64,000 nucleotides of DNA. Source: Halictus rubicundus. Its lineage: Eukaryota; Arthropoda; Insecta; Hymenoptera; Halictidae. This document shows positions 23,649 to 38,700 of the stretch, piece after piece. Both the position numbers and the translations under genes were made by a program. Below the pieces are notes generated by a model. The model saw only the letters and a program-made list of their open reading frames with translations, did not search any database and was not told the origin of the DNA. Position 1 is the first letter of the stretch. Each line of letters opens with the position of its first letter. Where the stretch lies: contig NC_135149.1 in the NCBI RefSeq assembly GCF_050948215.1, positions 4,135,001 through 4,199,000 on the forward strand, written 5' to 3'.

Positions 23649-26600
23649 ATCCTGTCCTCTATCCTATCATATCCTCTATCCTATCCTATCCTCTATCCTA
23701 TCCAATCCCCTATCTTATCCTCTTCTATCCTATTCTCTATCCTGTCCCATCCTCTATCCTGTCCTACCCTCTATCCTGTCCTACCCTCTATCCTATCCTA
23801 TCCTCTATCCTATCCTATCCTCAATCCTATCCTATCCTCAATCCTATCCTATACTCTATCCTATCCTATCCTCTGTCCCATCCTATCCTCTATCCTATCC
23901 TAACCTCTATCCTATCGTATCCTCTATCCTATCCCATCCTCTATCCTATCCTATCGTCTATCCTATAATATCTTCTATCCTATTCAATCCTCTATCCTAT
24001 CCTCTATCCCATCCTATTCTCTATCCTATCCTATCCTCTATCCTATCGTATCCTCTATCCTATCCCATCCTCTATCCTATCCTGCCCTCTATCATATCCT
24101 ATCCTGTATCCCATAATATCCTCTATCCTATCCTGTCCTCTATCCTATCACATCCTCTATCCTATCCTATCCTCTATCCTATCCAATCCCCTATCTTATC
24201 CTCTTCTATCCTATTCTCTATCCTGTCCCATCCTCTATCCTGTCCTACCCTCTATCCTGTCCTACCCTCTATCCTATCCTATCCTCTATCCTATCCTCTA
24301 TCCTATCCTCCAGCCTATCCTCTATCCTATCCTCTATCCTATCCTCTATCCTATCCTCTATCCTATCCTCTATCCTATCCTAACCTCTATCCTATAATAT
24401 CCTCTATACTATCCTATCCACTACCCTATCCTATCCTCTATCCTATAATATCCTCTATCCTATCCTATCCAGTATCCTATCCTATCCTCTACCCTATACT
24501 ATCCTCTATCCTATCCTATCCTCTATCCTATTCTGTCCTCTATCCTATCCTATCCTCTATCCTATCCTATCCTCTATCCTGTCCTATCCTCTATCCTATC
24601 CTATCCTCTATCCTCTGTCCTATCCTATCCTCTATCCTATCCTATCCTCTACCCTATCCTATCCTCTATCCTATCCTATCCTCTATCCTATCCTATCATC
24701 TATCCTATCCTATCCTCTATACTATCCTATCCTGTATCCTATAATATCATCTATCCTATGCTATTCTCTATCCTATCCCTTCCTCTGCCCTATCCTATAC
24801 TCTATCCTATCATATAATCTATCCTATGCTATCCTCTTTCCTATCTTCTACTCTATCCTATCCTATCCTCTATCATATCCTATCCTCTATCGTATCCTAT
24901 CCTCTATCCTAACCTATCGTCTATCCTATCCTATCCTCTATCCTATCCTATCCTCTATCATATCCTATCCTCTATCCTATCCAATCCCCTATCCTATCCT
25001 CTATCCTATCCTCTATCCTATCCTATCCCATCCTCTATCCTATCCGGCCCTCTATCCTACCCTATCCTCCATCCTATCCTCTCCTCTATCATATCCTGTC
25101 CCCTATCCTATCCTATACTCTATCCTATACTATCCTCCATCCTATCCTATCCTCTATCGTATCCTATCCTCTATCCTATCCTATCCTCTATACTATACTC
25201 TATCCTATCCTATCCTCTATAGGACCCTATCATCTATCCTATCCTATCATCCATCCTATCCTATCCTCTATCCTCTCCTATCCTCTATCCTATCCTCTAT
25301 CCTATCCTATCCTATCCTTAATCCTATCCTATCCTCCATGCTATCTTATCCTCTATCCTATCGTATCCTGTATCCTATCCCATCCTCTGCCCTATCCTAA
25401 CCTCTATCCTATCATATCCTCTATCCTATCCTATCGTCTATTCTATCCAATCCCCTATCCTATCCTCTATCCGACTCTATCATCTATCCTATCCTATCTT
25501 CTATCCTATCCTATCCTCTATCCTATCCTATTCTCTATCCTATCCTATCCTCTATCCTATCGTATCCTCTATCCTATCCCATCCTCTATCCTATCCTGCC
25601 CTCTATCATATCCTATCCTGTATCCCATAATATCCTCTATCCTATCCTGTCCTCTATCCTATCATATCCTCTATCCTATCCTATCCTCTATCCTATCCAA
25701 TCCCCTATCTTATCCTCTTCTATCCTATTCTCTATCCTGTCCCATCCTCTATCCTGTCCTACCCTCTATCCTGTCCTACCCTCTACCCTATCCTATCCTC
25801 TATCCTATCCTCTATCCTATCCTCCAGCCTATCCTCTATCCTATCCTCTATCCTATCCTCTATCCTATCCTCTATCCTATCCACTATCCTATCCTAACCT
25901 CTATCCTATAATATCCTCTATACTATCCTATCCACTACCCTATCCTATCCTCTATCCTATAATATCCTCTATCCTATCCTATCCAGTATCCTATCCTATC
26001 CTCTACCCTATACTATCCTCTATCCTATCCTATCCTCTATCCTATTCTGTCCTCTATCCTATCCTATCCTCTATCCTATCCTATCCTCTATCCTGTCCTA
26101 TCCTCTATCCTATCCTATCCTCTATCCTCTGTCCTATCCTATCCTCTATCCTATCCTATCCTCTACCCTATCCTATCCTCTATCCTATCCTATCCTCTAT
26201 CCTATCCTATCATCTATCCTATCCTATCCTCTATACTATCCTATCCTGTATCCTATAATATCATCTATCCTATGCTATTCTCAATCCTATCCCTTCCTCT
26301 GCCCTATCCTATACTCTATCCTATCATATAATCTATCCTATGCTATCCTCTTTCCTATCTTCTACTCTATCCTATCCTATCCTCTATCATATCCTATCCT
26401 CTATCGTATCCTATCCTCTATCCTATCCTATCGTCTATCCTATCCTATCCTCTATCCTCTATCCTATCCTATCCTCTATCATATCCTATCCTCTATCCTA
26501 TCCAATCCCCTATCCTATCCTCTATCCTATCCTCTATCCTATCCTATCCCATCCTCTATCCTATCCGGCCCTCTATCCTACCCTATCCTCCATCCTATCC

Positions 26601-28848
26601 TCTCCTCTATCATATCCTGTCCCCTATCCTATCCTATACTCTATCCTATACTATCCTCCATCCTATCCTATCCTCTATCGTATCCTATCCTCTATCCTAT
26701 CCTATCCTCTATACTATCCTCTATCCTATCCTATCCTCTATAGGACCCTATCATCTATCCTATCCTATCATCCATCCTATCCTATCCTCTATCCTCTCCT
26801 ATCCTCTATCCTATCCTCTATCCTATCCTATCCTATCCTTAATCCTATCCTATCCTCCATGCTATCTTATCCTCTATCCTATCGTATTCTGTATCCTATC
26901 CCATCCTCTGCCCTATCCTAACCTCTATCCTATCATATCCTCTATCCTATCCTATCGTCTATTCTATCCAATCCCCTATCCTATCCTCTATCCGACTCTA
27001 TCATCTATCCTATCCTATCTTCTATCCTATCCTATCCTCTAGCCTATCCTATCCTCTATAGGACCCTATCATCTATCCTATCCTATCATCCATCCTATCC
27101 TCTTCTCTATCCTATCCTATCGTCTATAATATCGTATCCTCTGTCCTATCCTTGCTCTATCCTATAACATCATCTATCCTATCCTCTTCTCTATCCTATC
27201 CTATACTCTATAATATCGTATCCTGTATCCTATCCTGTCCTCTTTCCTATCCTATCCTCAATCCTATCCTATCTTCTATCCTATCGTATCCTCTATCCTA
27301 TCCAATCCCCTATCCTATCCAATCCTCTATCCTATCCTATCCTCTATAATATCGTATCCTCTATCATATCCTATCCTCTTTCCTATAATATCATCTATCC
27401 TATCCTATCCTCTATCCTATCCTAGCCTCTATCCTATCCTATCCTCTAGCCTATCCTATCCTCCATCCTATCCTATACTCTATCCTATCCAATCCCCTAT
27501 CCTATCCTCTATAGGACCCTATCATCTATCCTATCCTATCCTCCATCCTATCCTATCCTCTATCCTCTCCTATCCTCTATCCTATCCTGTCCTCTATCTT
27601 ATCCTATACTCTATCCTATCCTATCCTCTATCCTATCCTATCCTCTATTGTATCCTGTCCTCTATCCTATCCAATCCTTTATCCTATCCTCTGTCCTATC
27701 CTATCCTCTATCCTTTCCTATCCCCTATCCTATCCTCTATCCTATCCTATCCTATCCTTAATCCTATCCTATCCTCCATGCTATCTTATCCTCTATCCTA
27801 TCGTATCCTGTATCCTATCCCATCCTCTGCCCTATCCTAACATCTATCCTATCATATCCTCTATCCTATCCTATCCACTATCCTATCCTATCCTCTATCC
27901 TATCCTCTATAATATCGTATCCTCTATCCTATCCTATCCACTATCCTATCCTATCCTCTATCCTATCCTCTATAATATCGTATCCTCTATCCTATTCTAT
28001 CCTGTACCCTATCCTCAATCCTATCCTATCCTCTAACCTATCCAATCCTCTATCCTATCCTATCCTCTATAATATCGTATCCTCTATCATATCCTATCCT
28101 CTATCCTATCCGATCCTCTATCCTATCCTATCCTCTATCCTATCCTATCCCCAATCCTATCCTATCGTCTATGCTATCCTATCCTCTATCCTATCCTATC
28201 CTCTATCCTATCCAATCCCCTATCCTATTCTCTATCATATCCTATCATCTATCCTATCATATCCTCTATCCTATTCTATACTCTATCCTATCCTTTCCGC
28301 TATCCTATCCTATCCTCTATCCTATCCAATCCTCTATCCTATCCTATCGTCTATTCTATCCAATCCCCTATCCTATCCTCTATCCGACTCTATCATCTAT
28401 CCTATCCTATCTTCTATCCTATCCTATCCTCTAGCCTATCCTATCCTCCATCCTATCCTATACTCTATCCTATCCAATCCCCTATCCTATCCTCTATAGG
28501 ACCCTATCATCTATCCTATCCTATCCTCTATCCTATCCTATCCTCTATCCTATCCTATCCTCTACCCTATCCAATCCTCTATCCTATTCTCTATCCAATC
28601 CTATCCTCTTTCGTCTCCTATCCTCTATCCTATCTAATCCCCTATCCTATCCTCTATCCTATCCTTTCCACTATCCTATCCTTTCCTATATCCTATCCTA
28701 TCCTCTATCCTATCCTATCCTCTATCCTATTCTATAATCTATCCTATCCTTTCGGCTATCCTATCCAATCCTCTATCCTATCCTATCGTCTATCCTATCC
28801 AATCCTCAATCTTATCCTATCCTCTATCCTATCCTATCCTCTATCCTA

Positions 28849-30228
28849 TCATGTCCTCTATCCTATCAAATCCCCTATCCTATCCTCTATCATATCCTAT
28901 CCTCTATCCTATCCTATCCTCCATCGTATCCTATCCTCTATCCTATCCTATCCTCCATCCTATCCTATCCTCTATCGTATCCTATCGTCTATCCTATCCA
29001 ATCCCCTATCCTATCCTCTATCATATCCTATCCTCTATCCTATCCTATCCTATATCCTATCCTATCCTCTATCCTATCCTATCCTCTATCCTATTCTATA
29101 ATCTATCCTATCCTATCCTCTATCCTATCCTATCCTCTATCGTATCCTATCCTCTATCCTATCCTATCCTCTATCCTATCCTATCCTCTATACTATCCTC
29201 TATCCTATCCTATCCTCTTTCCTATCCTATCCTCTATCCTATCCTATCCTCTATCCTATCCTATCCTCTATCCTATCCTATCCTCTATCCTATCCTATAA
29301 TCTATCCTATCCTATCCTCTATCCTATCCTATCCTCTATCGTATCCCATCCTCTATCCTATCCGGCCCTCTATCCTATCCTATCCTCCATCCTATCCTCT
29401 CCTCTATCATATCCTGTCCCCTATCCTATCCTATACTCTATCCTATACTATCCTCTATCCTATCCTATCCTCTATCGTATCCTATCCTCTATCCTATCCT
29501 ATCCTCTATACTATCCTCTATCCTATCCTATCCTCTATCGTATCCCTTCCTCTATCCTATCCGGCCCTCTATCCTATCCTATCCTCTATCCTATCCTATC
29601 CTCTATCCTATATCATCCTCTATCCTATCATACCCTCTATCCTATCCTATCCTGTATCCTATAATATCCTCTATCCTATCCTATCCTCTACCCTATCCAA
29701 TCCCCTATCCTATCATCTATCCTATCCTATCCTCTATCCTTTCCTATCCTCTATCCTATCCTATCCTATATCCTATCGCATCCTCAATCCTATCCTATCC
29801 TCAAACCTACCCCATACTCTATCCTATCCTATCCTGTATCCTATAATATCCTCTATCCTATCATATCCTCTATCCGATCCTACCCTCTATCCTATCCTAT
29901 CCTCTATCCCATCCTATCCTCAATCCTATCCTATCCTCAATCCTATCCTATACTCTATCCTATCCTATCCTCTGTCCCATCCTATCCTCTATCCTATCCT
30001 AACCTCTATCCTATCGTATCCTCTATCCTATCCCATCCTCTATCCTATCCTATCGTCTATCCTATAATATCTTCTATCCTATTCAATCCTCTATCCTATC
30101 CTCTATCCTATCCTATTCTCTATCCTATCCTATCCTCTATCCTATCGTATCCTCTATCCTATCCCATCCTCTATCCTATCCTGCCCTCTATCATATCCTA
30201 TCCTGTATCCCATAATATCCTCTATCCT
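28849..30228. repeat. Second copy of the 22.1-23.6 kb satellite segment
   Basis: Partner of 22083-23648 (offset 6580 over the last 1.2 kb). The match ends where this copy reads CATAATATCCTCTATCCTGT while the other continues CTATCCTATCCTG. Confidence 0.8.
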
Positions 30229-31322
30229 GTCCCATCCTCTATCCTGTCCTACCCTCTATCCTGTCCTACCCTCTATCCTATCCTATCCTCTATCCTATCC
30301 TATCCTCAATCCTATCCTATCCTCAATCCTATCCTATACTCTATCCTATCCTATCCTCTGTCCCATCCTATCCTCTATCCTATCCTAACCTCTATCCTAT
30401 CGTATCCTCTATCCTATCCCATCCTCTATCCTATCCTATCGTCTATCCTATAATATCTTCTATCCTATTCAATCCTCTATCCTATCCTCTATCCTATCCT
30501 ATTCTCTATCCTATCCTATCCTCTATCCTATCGTATCCTCTATCCTATCCCATCCTCTATCCTATCCTGCCCTCTATCATATCCTATCCTGTATCCCATA
30601 ATATCCTCTATCCTATCCTGTCCTCTATCCTATCATATCCTCTATCCTATCCTATCCTCTATCCTATCCAATCCCCTATCTTATCCTCTTCTATCCTATT
30701 CTCTATCCTGTCCCATCCTCTATCCTGTCCTACCCTCTATCCTGTCCTACCCTCTATCCTATCCTATCCTCTATCCTATCCTCTATCCTATCCTCCAGCC
30801 TATCCTCTATCCTATCCTCTATCCTATCCTCTATCCTATCCTCTATCCTATCCTCTATCCTATCCTAACCTCTATCCTATAATATCCTCTATACTATCCT
30901 ATCCACTACCCTATCCTATCCTCTATCCTATAATATCCTCTATCCTATCCTATCCAGTATCCTATCCTATCCTCTACCCTATACTATCCTCTATCCTATC
31001 CTATCCTCTATCCTATTCTGTCCTCTATCCTATCCTATCCTCTATCCTATCCTATCCTCTATCCACTCCTATCCTCTATCCTATCCTATCCTCTATCCTC
31101 TGTCCTATCCTATCCTCTATCCTATCCTCTATCCTATCCTATCCTCTACCCTATCCTATCCTCTATCCTATCCTATCCTCTATCCTATCCTATCATCTAT
31201 CCTATCCTATCCTCTATACTATCCTATCCTGTATCCTATAATATCATCTATCCTATGCTATTCTCTATCCTATCCCTTCCTCTGCCCTATCCTATACTCT
31301 ATCCTATCATATAATCTATCCT

Positions 31323-34300
31323 ATGCTATCCTCTTTCCTATCTTCTACTCTATCCTATCCTATCCTCTATCATATCCTATCCTCTATCGTATCCTATCCT
31401 CTATCCTATCCTATCGTCTATCCTATCCTATCCTCTATCCTATCCTATCCTCTATCATATCCTATCCTCTATCCTATCCAATCCCCTATCCTATCCTCTA
31501 TCCTATCCTCTATCCTATCCTATCCCATCCTCTATCCTATCCGGCCCTCTATCCTACCCTATCCTCCATCCTATCCTCTCCTCTATCATATCCTGTCCCC
31601 TATCCTATCCTATACTCTATCCTATACTATCCTCCATCCTATCCTATCCTCTATCGTATCCTATCCTCTATCCTATCCTATCCTCTATACTATCCTCTAT
31701 CCTATCCTATCCTCTATAGGACCCTATCATCTATCCTATCCTATCATCCATCCTATCCTATCCTCTATCCTCTCCTATCCTCTATCCTATCCTCTATCCT
31801 ATCCTATCCTATCCTTAATCCTATCCTATCCTCCATGCTATCTTATCCTCTATCCTATCGTATCCTGTATCCTATCCCATCCTCTGCCCTATCCTAACCT
31901 CTATCCTATCTATCCTCTATCCTATCCTATCGTCTATTCTATCCAATCCCCTATCCTATCCTCTATCCGACTCTATCATCTATCCTATCCTATCTTCTAT
32001 CCTATCCTATCCTCTATCCTATCCTATTCTCTATCCTATCCTATCCTCTATCCTATTCTGTCCTCTATCCTATCCTATCCTCTATCCTGTCCTATCCTCT
32101 ATCCTATCCTATCCTCTATCCTCTGTCCTATCCTATCCTCTATCCTATCCTATCCTCTACCCTATCCTATCCTCTATCCTATCCTATCCTCTATCCTATC
32201 CTATCATCTATCCTATCCTATCCTCTATACTATCCTATCCTGTATCCTATAATATCATCTATCCTATGCTATTCTCTATCCTATCCCTTCCTCTGCCCTA
32301 TCCTATACTCTATCCTATCATATAATCTATCCTATGCTATCCTCTTTCCTATCTTCTACTCTATCCTATCCTATCCTCTATCATATCCTATCCTCTATCG
32401 TATCCTATCCTCTATCCTATCCTATCGTCTATCCTATCCTATCCTCTATCCTATCCTATCCTCTATCATATCCTATCCTCTATCCTATCCAATCCCCTAT
32501 CCTATCCTCTATCCTATCCTCTATCCTATCCTATCCCATCCTCTATCCTATCCGGCCCTCTATCCTACCCTATCCTCCATCCTATCCTCTCCTCTATCAT
32601 ATCCTGTCCCCTATCCTATCCTATACTCTATCCTATACTATCCTCCATCCTATCCTATCCTCTATCGTATCCTATCCTCTATCCTATCCTATTCTCTATC
32701 CTATCCTATCCTCTATCCTATCGTATCCTCTATCCTATCCCATCCTCTATCCTATCCTGCCCTCTATCATATCCTATCCTGTATCCCATAATATCCTCTA
32801 TCCTATCCTGTCCTCTATCCTATCATATCCTCTATCCTATCCTATCCTCTATCCTATCCAATCCCCTATCTTATCCTCTTCTATCCTATTCTCTATCCTG
32901 TCCCATCCTCTATCCTGTCCTACCCTCTATCCTGTCCTACCCTCTATCCTATCCTATCCTCTATCCTATCCTCTATCCTATCCTCCAGCCTATCCTCTAT
33001 CCTATCCTCTATCCTATCCTCTATCCTATCCTCTATCCTATCCTCTATCCTATCCTAACCTCTATCCTATAATATCCTCTATACTATCCTATCCACTACC
33101 CTATCCTATCCTCTATCCTATAATATCCTCTATCCTATCCTATCCAGTATCCTATCCTATCCTCTACCCTATACTATCCTCTATCCTATCCTATCCTCTA
33201 TCCTATTCTGTCCTCTATCCTATCCTATCCTCTATCCTATCCTATCCTCTATCCACTCCTATCCTCTATCCTATCCTATCCTCTATCCTCTGTCCTATCC
33301 TATCCTCTATCCTATCCTCTATCCTATCCTATCCTCTACCCTATCCTATCCTCTATCCTATCCTATCCTCTATCCTATCCTATCATCTATCCTATCCTAT
33401 CCTCTATACTATCCTATCCTGTATCCTATAATATCATCTATCCTATGCTATTCTCTATCCTATCCCTTCCTCTGCCCTATCCTATACTCTATCCTATCAT
33501 ATAATCTATCCTATGCTATCCTCTTTCCTATCTTCTACTCTATCCTATCCTATCCTCTATCATATCCTATCCTCTATCGTATCCTATCCTCTATCCTATC
33601 CTATCGTCTATCCTATCCTATCCTCTATCCTATCCTATCCTCTATCATATCCTATCCTCTATCCTATCCAATCCCCTATCCTATCCTCTATCCTATCCTC
33701 TATCCTATCCTATCCCATCCTCTATCCTATCCGGCCCTCTATCCTACCCTATCCTCCATCCTATCCTCTCCTCTATCATATCCTGTCCCCTATCCTATCC
33801 TATACTCTATCCTATACTATCCTCCATCCTATCCTATCCTCTATCGTATCCTATCCTCTATCCTATCCTATCCTCTATACTATCCTCTATCCTATCCTAT
33901 CCTCTATAGGACCCTATCATCTATCCTATCCTATCATCCATCCTATCCTATCCTCTATCCTCTCCTATCCTCTATCCTATCCTCTATCCTATCCTATCCT
34001 ATCCTTAATCCTATCCTATCCTCCATGCTATCTTATCCTCTATCCTATCGTATCCTGTATCCTATCCCATCCTCTGCCCTATCCTAACCTCTATCCTATC
34101 ATATCCTCTATCCTATCCTATCGTCTATTCTATCCAATCCCCTATCCTATCCTCTATCCGACTCTATCATCTATCCTATCCTATCTTCTATCCTATCCTA
34201 TCCTCTATCCTATCCTATTCTCTATCCTATCCTATCCTCTATCCTATTCTGTCCTCTATCCTATCCTATCCTCTATCCTGTCCTATCCTCTATCCTATCC

Positions 34301-35220
34301 TATCCTCTATCCTCTGTCCTATCCTATCCTCTATCCTATCCTATCCTCTACCCTATCCTATCCTCTATCCTATCCTATCCTCTATCCTATCCTATCATCT
34401 ATCCTATCCTATCCTCTATACTATCCTATCCTGTATCCTATAATATCATCTATCCTATGCTATTCTCTATCCTATCCCTTCCTCTGCCCTATCCTATACT
34501 CTATCCTATCATATAATCTATCCTATGCTATCCTCTTTCCTATCTTCTACTCTATCCTATCCTATCCTCTATCATATCCTATCCTCTATCGTATCCTATC
34601 CTCTATCCTATCCTATCGTCTATCCTATCCTATCCTCTATCCTATCCTATCCTCTATCATATCCTATCCTCTATCCTATCCAATCCCCTATCCTATCCTC
34701 TATCCTATCCTCTATCCTATCCTATCCCATCCTCTATCCTATCCGGCCCTCTATCCTACCCTATCCTCCATCCTATCCTCTCCTCTATCATATCCTGTCC
34801 CCTATCCTATCCTATACTCTATCCTATACTATCCTCCATCCTATCCTATCCTCTATCGTATCCTATCCTCTATCCTATCCTATCCTCTATACTATCCTCT
34901 ATCCTATCCTATCCTCTATAGGACCCTATCATCTATCCTATCCTATCATCCATCCTATCCTATCCTCTATCCTCTCCTATCCTCTATCCTATCCTCTATC
35001 CTATCCTATCCTATCCTTAATCCTATCCTATCCTCCATGCTATCTTATCCTCTATCCTATCGTATCCTGTATCCTATCCCATCCTCTGCCCTATCCTAAC
35101 CTCTATCCTATCATATCCTCTATCCTATCCTATCGTCTATTCTATCCAATCCCCTATCCTATCCTCTATCCGACTCTATCATCTATCCTATCCTATCTTC
35201 TATCCTATCCTATCCTCTAG
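31323..35220. repeat. ~2.19-kb dimeric higher-order repeat, two units
   Basis: The anchor ATGCTATCCTCTTTCCTATC starts at 31323, 32334, 33513 and 34525. The spacings alternate 1011, 1179 and 1012, so the real repeat is a ~2190-bp dimer of two unequal ~1.0 and ~1.2 kb monomers. Single anchors also occur at ~24827 and 26340. Confidence 0.85.
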
Positions 35221-35705
35221 CCTATCCTATCCTCCATCCTATCCTATACTCTATCCTATCCAATCCCCTATCCTATCCTCTATAGGACCCTATCATCTAT
35301 CCTATCCTATCCTCTATCCTATCCTATCCTCTATCCTATCCTATCCTATCCTCTATCCTATCCAATCCTCTATCCTATTCTCTATCCAATCCTATCCTCT
35401 TTCGTCTCCTATCCTCTATCCTATCTAATCCCCTATCCTATCCTCTATCCTATCCTTTCCACTATCCTATCCTTTCCTATATCCTATCCTATCCTCTATC
35501 CTATCCTATCCTCTATAATATTCTATAATCTATCCTATCCTTTCGGCTATCCTATCCAATCCTCTATCCTATCCTATCGTCTATCCAATCCAATCCTCAA
35601 TCTTATCCTATCCTCTATCCTATCCTATCCTCTATCCTATCCTATCCTCTTCTCTATCCTATCCTATCCTCTATCCTATCCTATCCTCTTCTCTATCCTA
35701 TCCTA

Positions 35706-38700
35706 TCGTCTATAATATCGTATCCTCTGTCCTATCCTTGCTCTATCCTATAACATCATCTATCCTATCCTCTTCTCTATCCTATCCTATACTCTATAAT
35801 ATCGTATCCTGTATCCTATCCTGTCCTCTTTCCTATCCTATCCTCAATCCTATCCTATCTTCTATCCTATCGTATCCTCTATCCTATCCAATCCCCTATC
35901 CTATCCAATCCTCTATCCTATCCTATCCTCTATAATATCGTATCCTCTATCATATCCTATCCTCTTTCCTATAATATCATCTATCCTATCCTATCCTCTA
36001 TCCTATCCTAGCCTCTATCCTATCCTATCCTCTAGCCTATCCTATCCTCCATCCTATCCTATACTCTATCCTATCCAATCCCCTATCCTATCCTCTATAG
36101 GACCCTATCATCTATCCTATCCTATCCTCCATCCTATCCTATCCTCTATCCTCTCCTATCCTCTATCCTATCCTGTCCTCTATCTTATCCTATACTCTAT
36201 CCTATCCTATCCTCTATCCTATCCTATCCTCTATTGTATCCTGTCCTCTATCCTATCCAATCCTTTAACCTATCCTCTGTCCTATCCTATCCTCTATCCT
36301 TTCCTATCCCCTATCCTATCCTCTATCCTATCCTATCCTATCCTTAATCCTATCCTATCCTCCATGCTATCTTATCCTCTATCCTATCGTATCCTGTATC
36401 CTATCCCATCCTCTGCCCTATCCTAACATCTATCCTATCATATCCTCTATCCTATCCTATCCACTATCCTATCCTATCCTCTATCCTATCCTCTATAATA
36501 TCGTATCCTCTATCCTATCCTATCCACTATCCTATCCTATCCTCTATCCTATCCTCTATAATATCGTATCCTCTATCCTATTCTATCCTGTACCCTATCC
36601 TCAATCCTATCCTATCCTCTAACCTATCCAATCCTCTATCCTATCCTATCCTCTATAATATCGTATCCTCTATCATATCCTATCCTCTATCCTATCCGAT
36701 CCTCTATCCTATCCTATCCTCTATAATATCGTATCCTCTATCATATCCTATCCTCTTTCCTATAATATCATCTATCCTATCCTATTCCCTATCCTATCCT
36801 ATCCTCTATCATATCCTATCCTCTATAATATTGTATCCTCTATCATATCCTATCCTCTTTCCTATAATATCATCTATCCTATCCTATTCCCTATCCTATC
36901 CTATCCGCTATCCTATCCTATCCTCTATCCTATCCTATCCTCTATCCTATAATATCCTCTATCCTATCCAATCCTCTATCCTATTCTCTATCATATCCTA
37001 TCATCTATCCTATCCTATCCTCTATCCTATCCTATCCTCTATCCTATCCTATCCCCAATCCTATCCTATCGTCTATGCTATCCTATCCTCTATCCTATCC
37101 TATCCTCTATCCTATCCAATCCCCTATCCTATTCTCTATCATATCCTATCATCTATCCTATCATATCCTCTATCCTATTCTATACTCTATCCTATCCTTT
37201 CCGCTATCCTATCCTATCCTCTATCCTATCCAATCCTCTATCCTATCCTATCGTCTATTCTATCCAATCCCCTATCCTATCCTCTATCCGACTCTATCAT
37301 CTATCCTATCCTATCTTCTATCCTATCCTATCCTCTAGCCTATCCTATCCTCCATCCTATCCTATACTCTATCCTATCCAATCCCCTATCCTATCCTCTA
37401 TAGGACCCTATCATCTATCCTATCCTATCCTCTATCCTATCCTATCCTCTATCCTATCCTATCCTCTACCCTATCCAATCCTCTATCCTATTCTCTATCC
37501 AATCCTATCCTCTTTCGTCTCCTATCCTCTATCCTATCTAATCCCCTATCCTATCCTCTATCCTATCCTTTCCACTATCCTATCCTTTCCTATATCCTAT
37601 CCTATCCTCTATCCTATCCTATTCTCTATCCTATTCTATAATCTATCCTATCCTTTCGGCTATCCTATCCAATCCTCTATCCTATCCTATCGTCTATCCT
37701 ATCCAATCCTCAATCTTATCCTATCCTCTATCCTATCCTATCCTCTATCCTATCCTATCCTCTTCTCTATCCTATCCTATCCTCTATCCTATCCTATCCT
37801 CTTCTCTATCCTATCCTATCTTCTATAATATCGTATCATCTGTCCTATCCTTGCTCTATCCTATAACATCATCTATCCTATCCTCTTCTCTATCCTATCC
37901 TATACTCTATAATATCGTATCCTGTATCCTATCCTGTCCTCTTTCCTATCCTATCCTCAATCCTATCCTATCTTCTATCCTATCGTATCCTCTATCCTAT
38001 CCAATCCCCTATCCTATCCAATCCTCTATCCTATAATATCCTCTATCCTATCCAATCCTCTATCCTATTCTCTATCATATCCTATCATCTATCCTATCCT
38101 ATCCTCTATCCTATCCTATCCTCTATCCTATCCTATCCCCAATCCTATCCTATCGTCTATGCTATCCTATCCTCTATCCTATCCTATCCTCTATCCTATC
38201 CAATCCCCTATCCTATTCTCTATCATATCCTATCATCTATCCTATCATATCCTCTATCCTATTCTATACTCTATCCTATCCTTTCCGCTATCCTATCCTA
38301 TCCTCTATCCTATCCAATCCTCTATCCTATCCTATCGTCTATTCTATCCAATCCCCTATCCTATCCTCTATCCGACTCTATCATCTATCCTATCCTATCT
38401 TCTATCCTATCCTATCCTCTAGCCTATCCTATCCTCCATCCTATCCTATACTCTATCCTATCCAATCCCCTATCCTATCCTCTATAGGACCCTATCATCT
38501 ATCCTATCCTATCCTCTATCCTATCCTATCCTCTATCCTATCCTATCCTCTACCCTATCCAATCCTCTATCCTATTCTCTATCCAATCCTATCCTCTTTC
38601 GTCTCCTATCCTCTATCCTATCTAATCCCCTATCCTATCCTCTATCCTATCCTTTCCACTATCCTATCCTTTCCTATATCCTATCCTATCCTCTATCCTA

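Noticed and set aside
21872..35099. Long + strand frames such as 21872-22720 and 33513-35099 as genes
   Set aside because: They are pure satellite translation, end at TAA variants and overlap equally long frames in other phases. Nothing suggests coding constraint.
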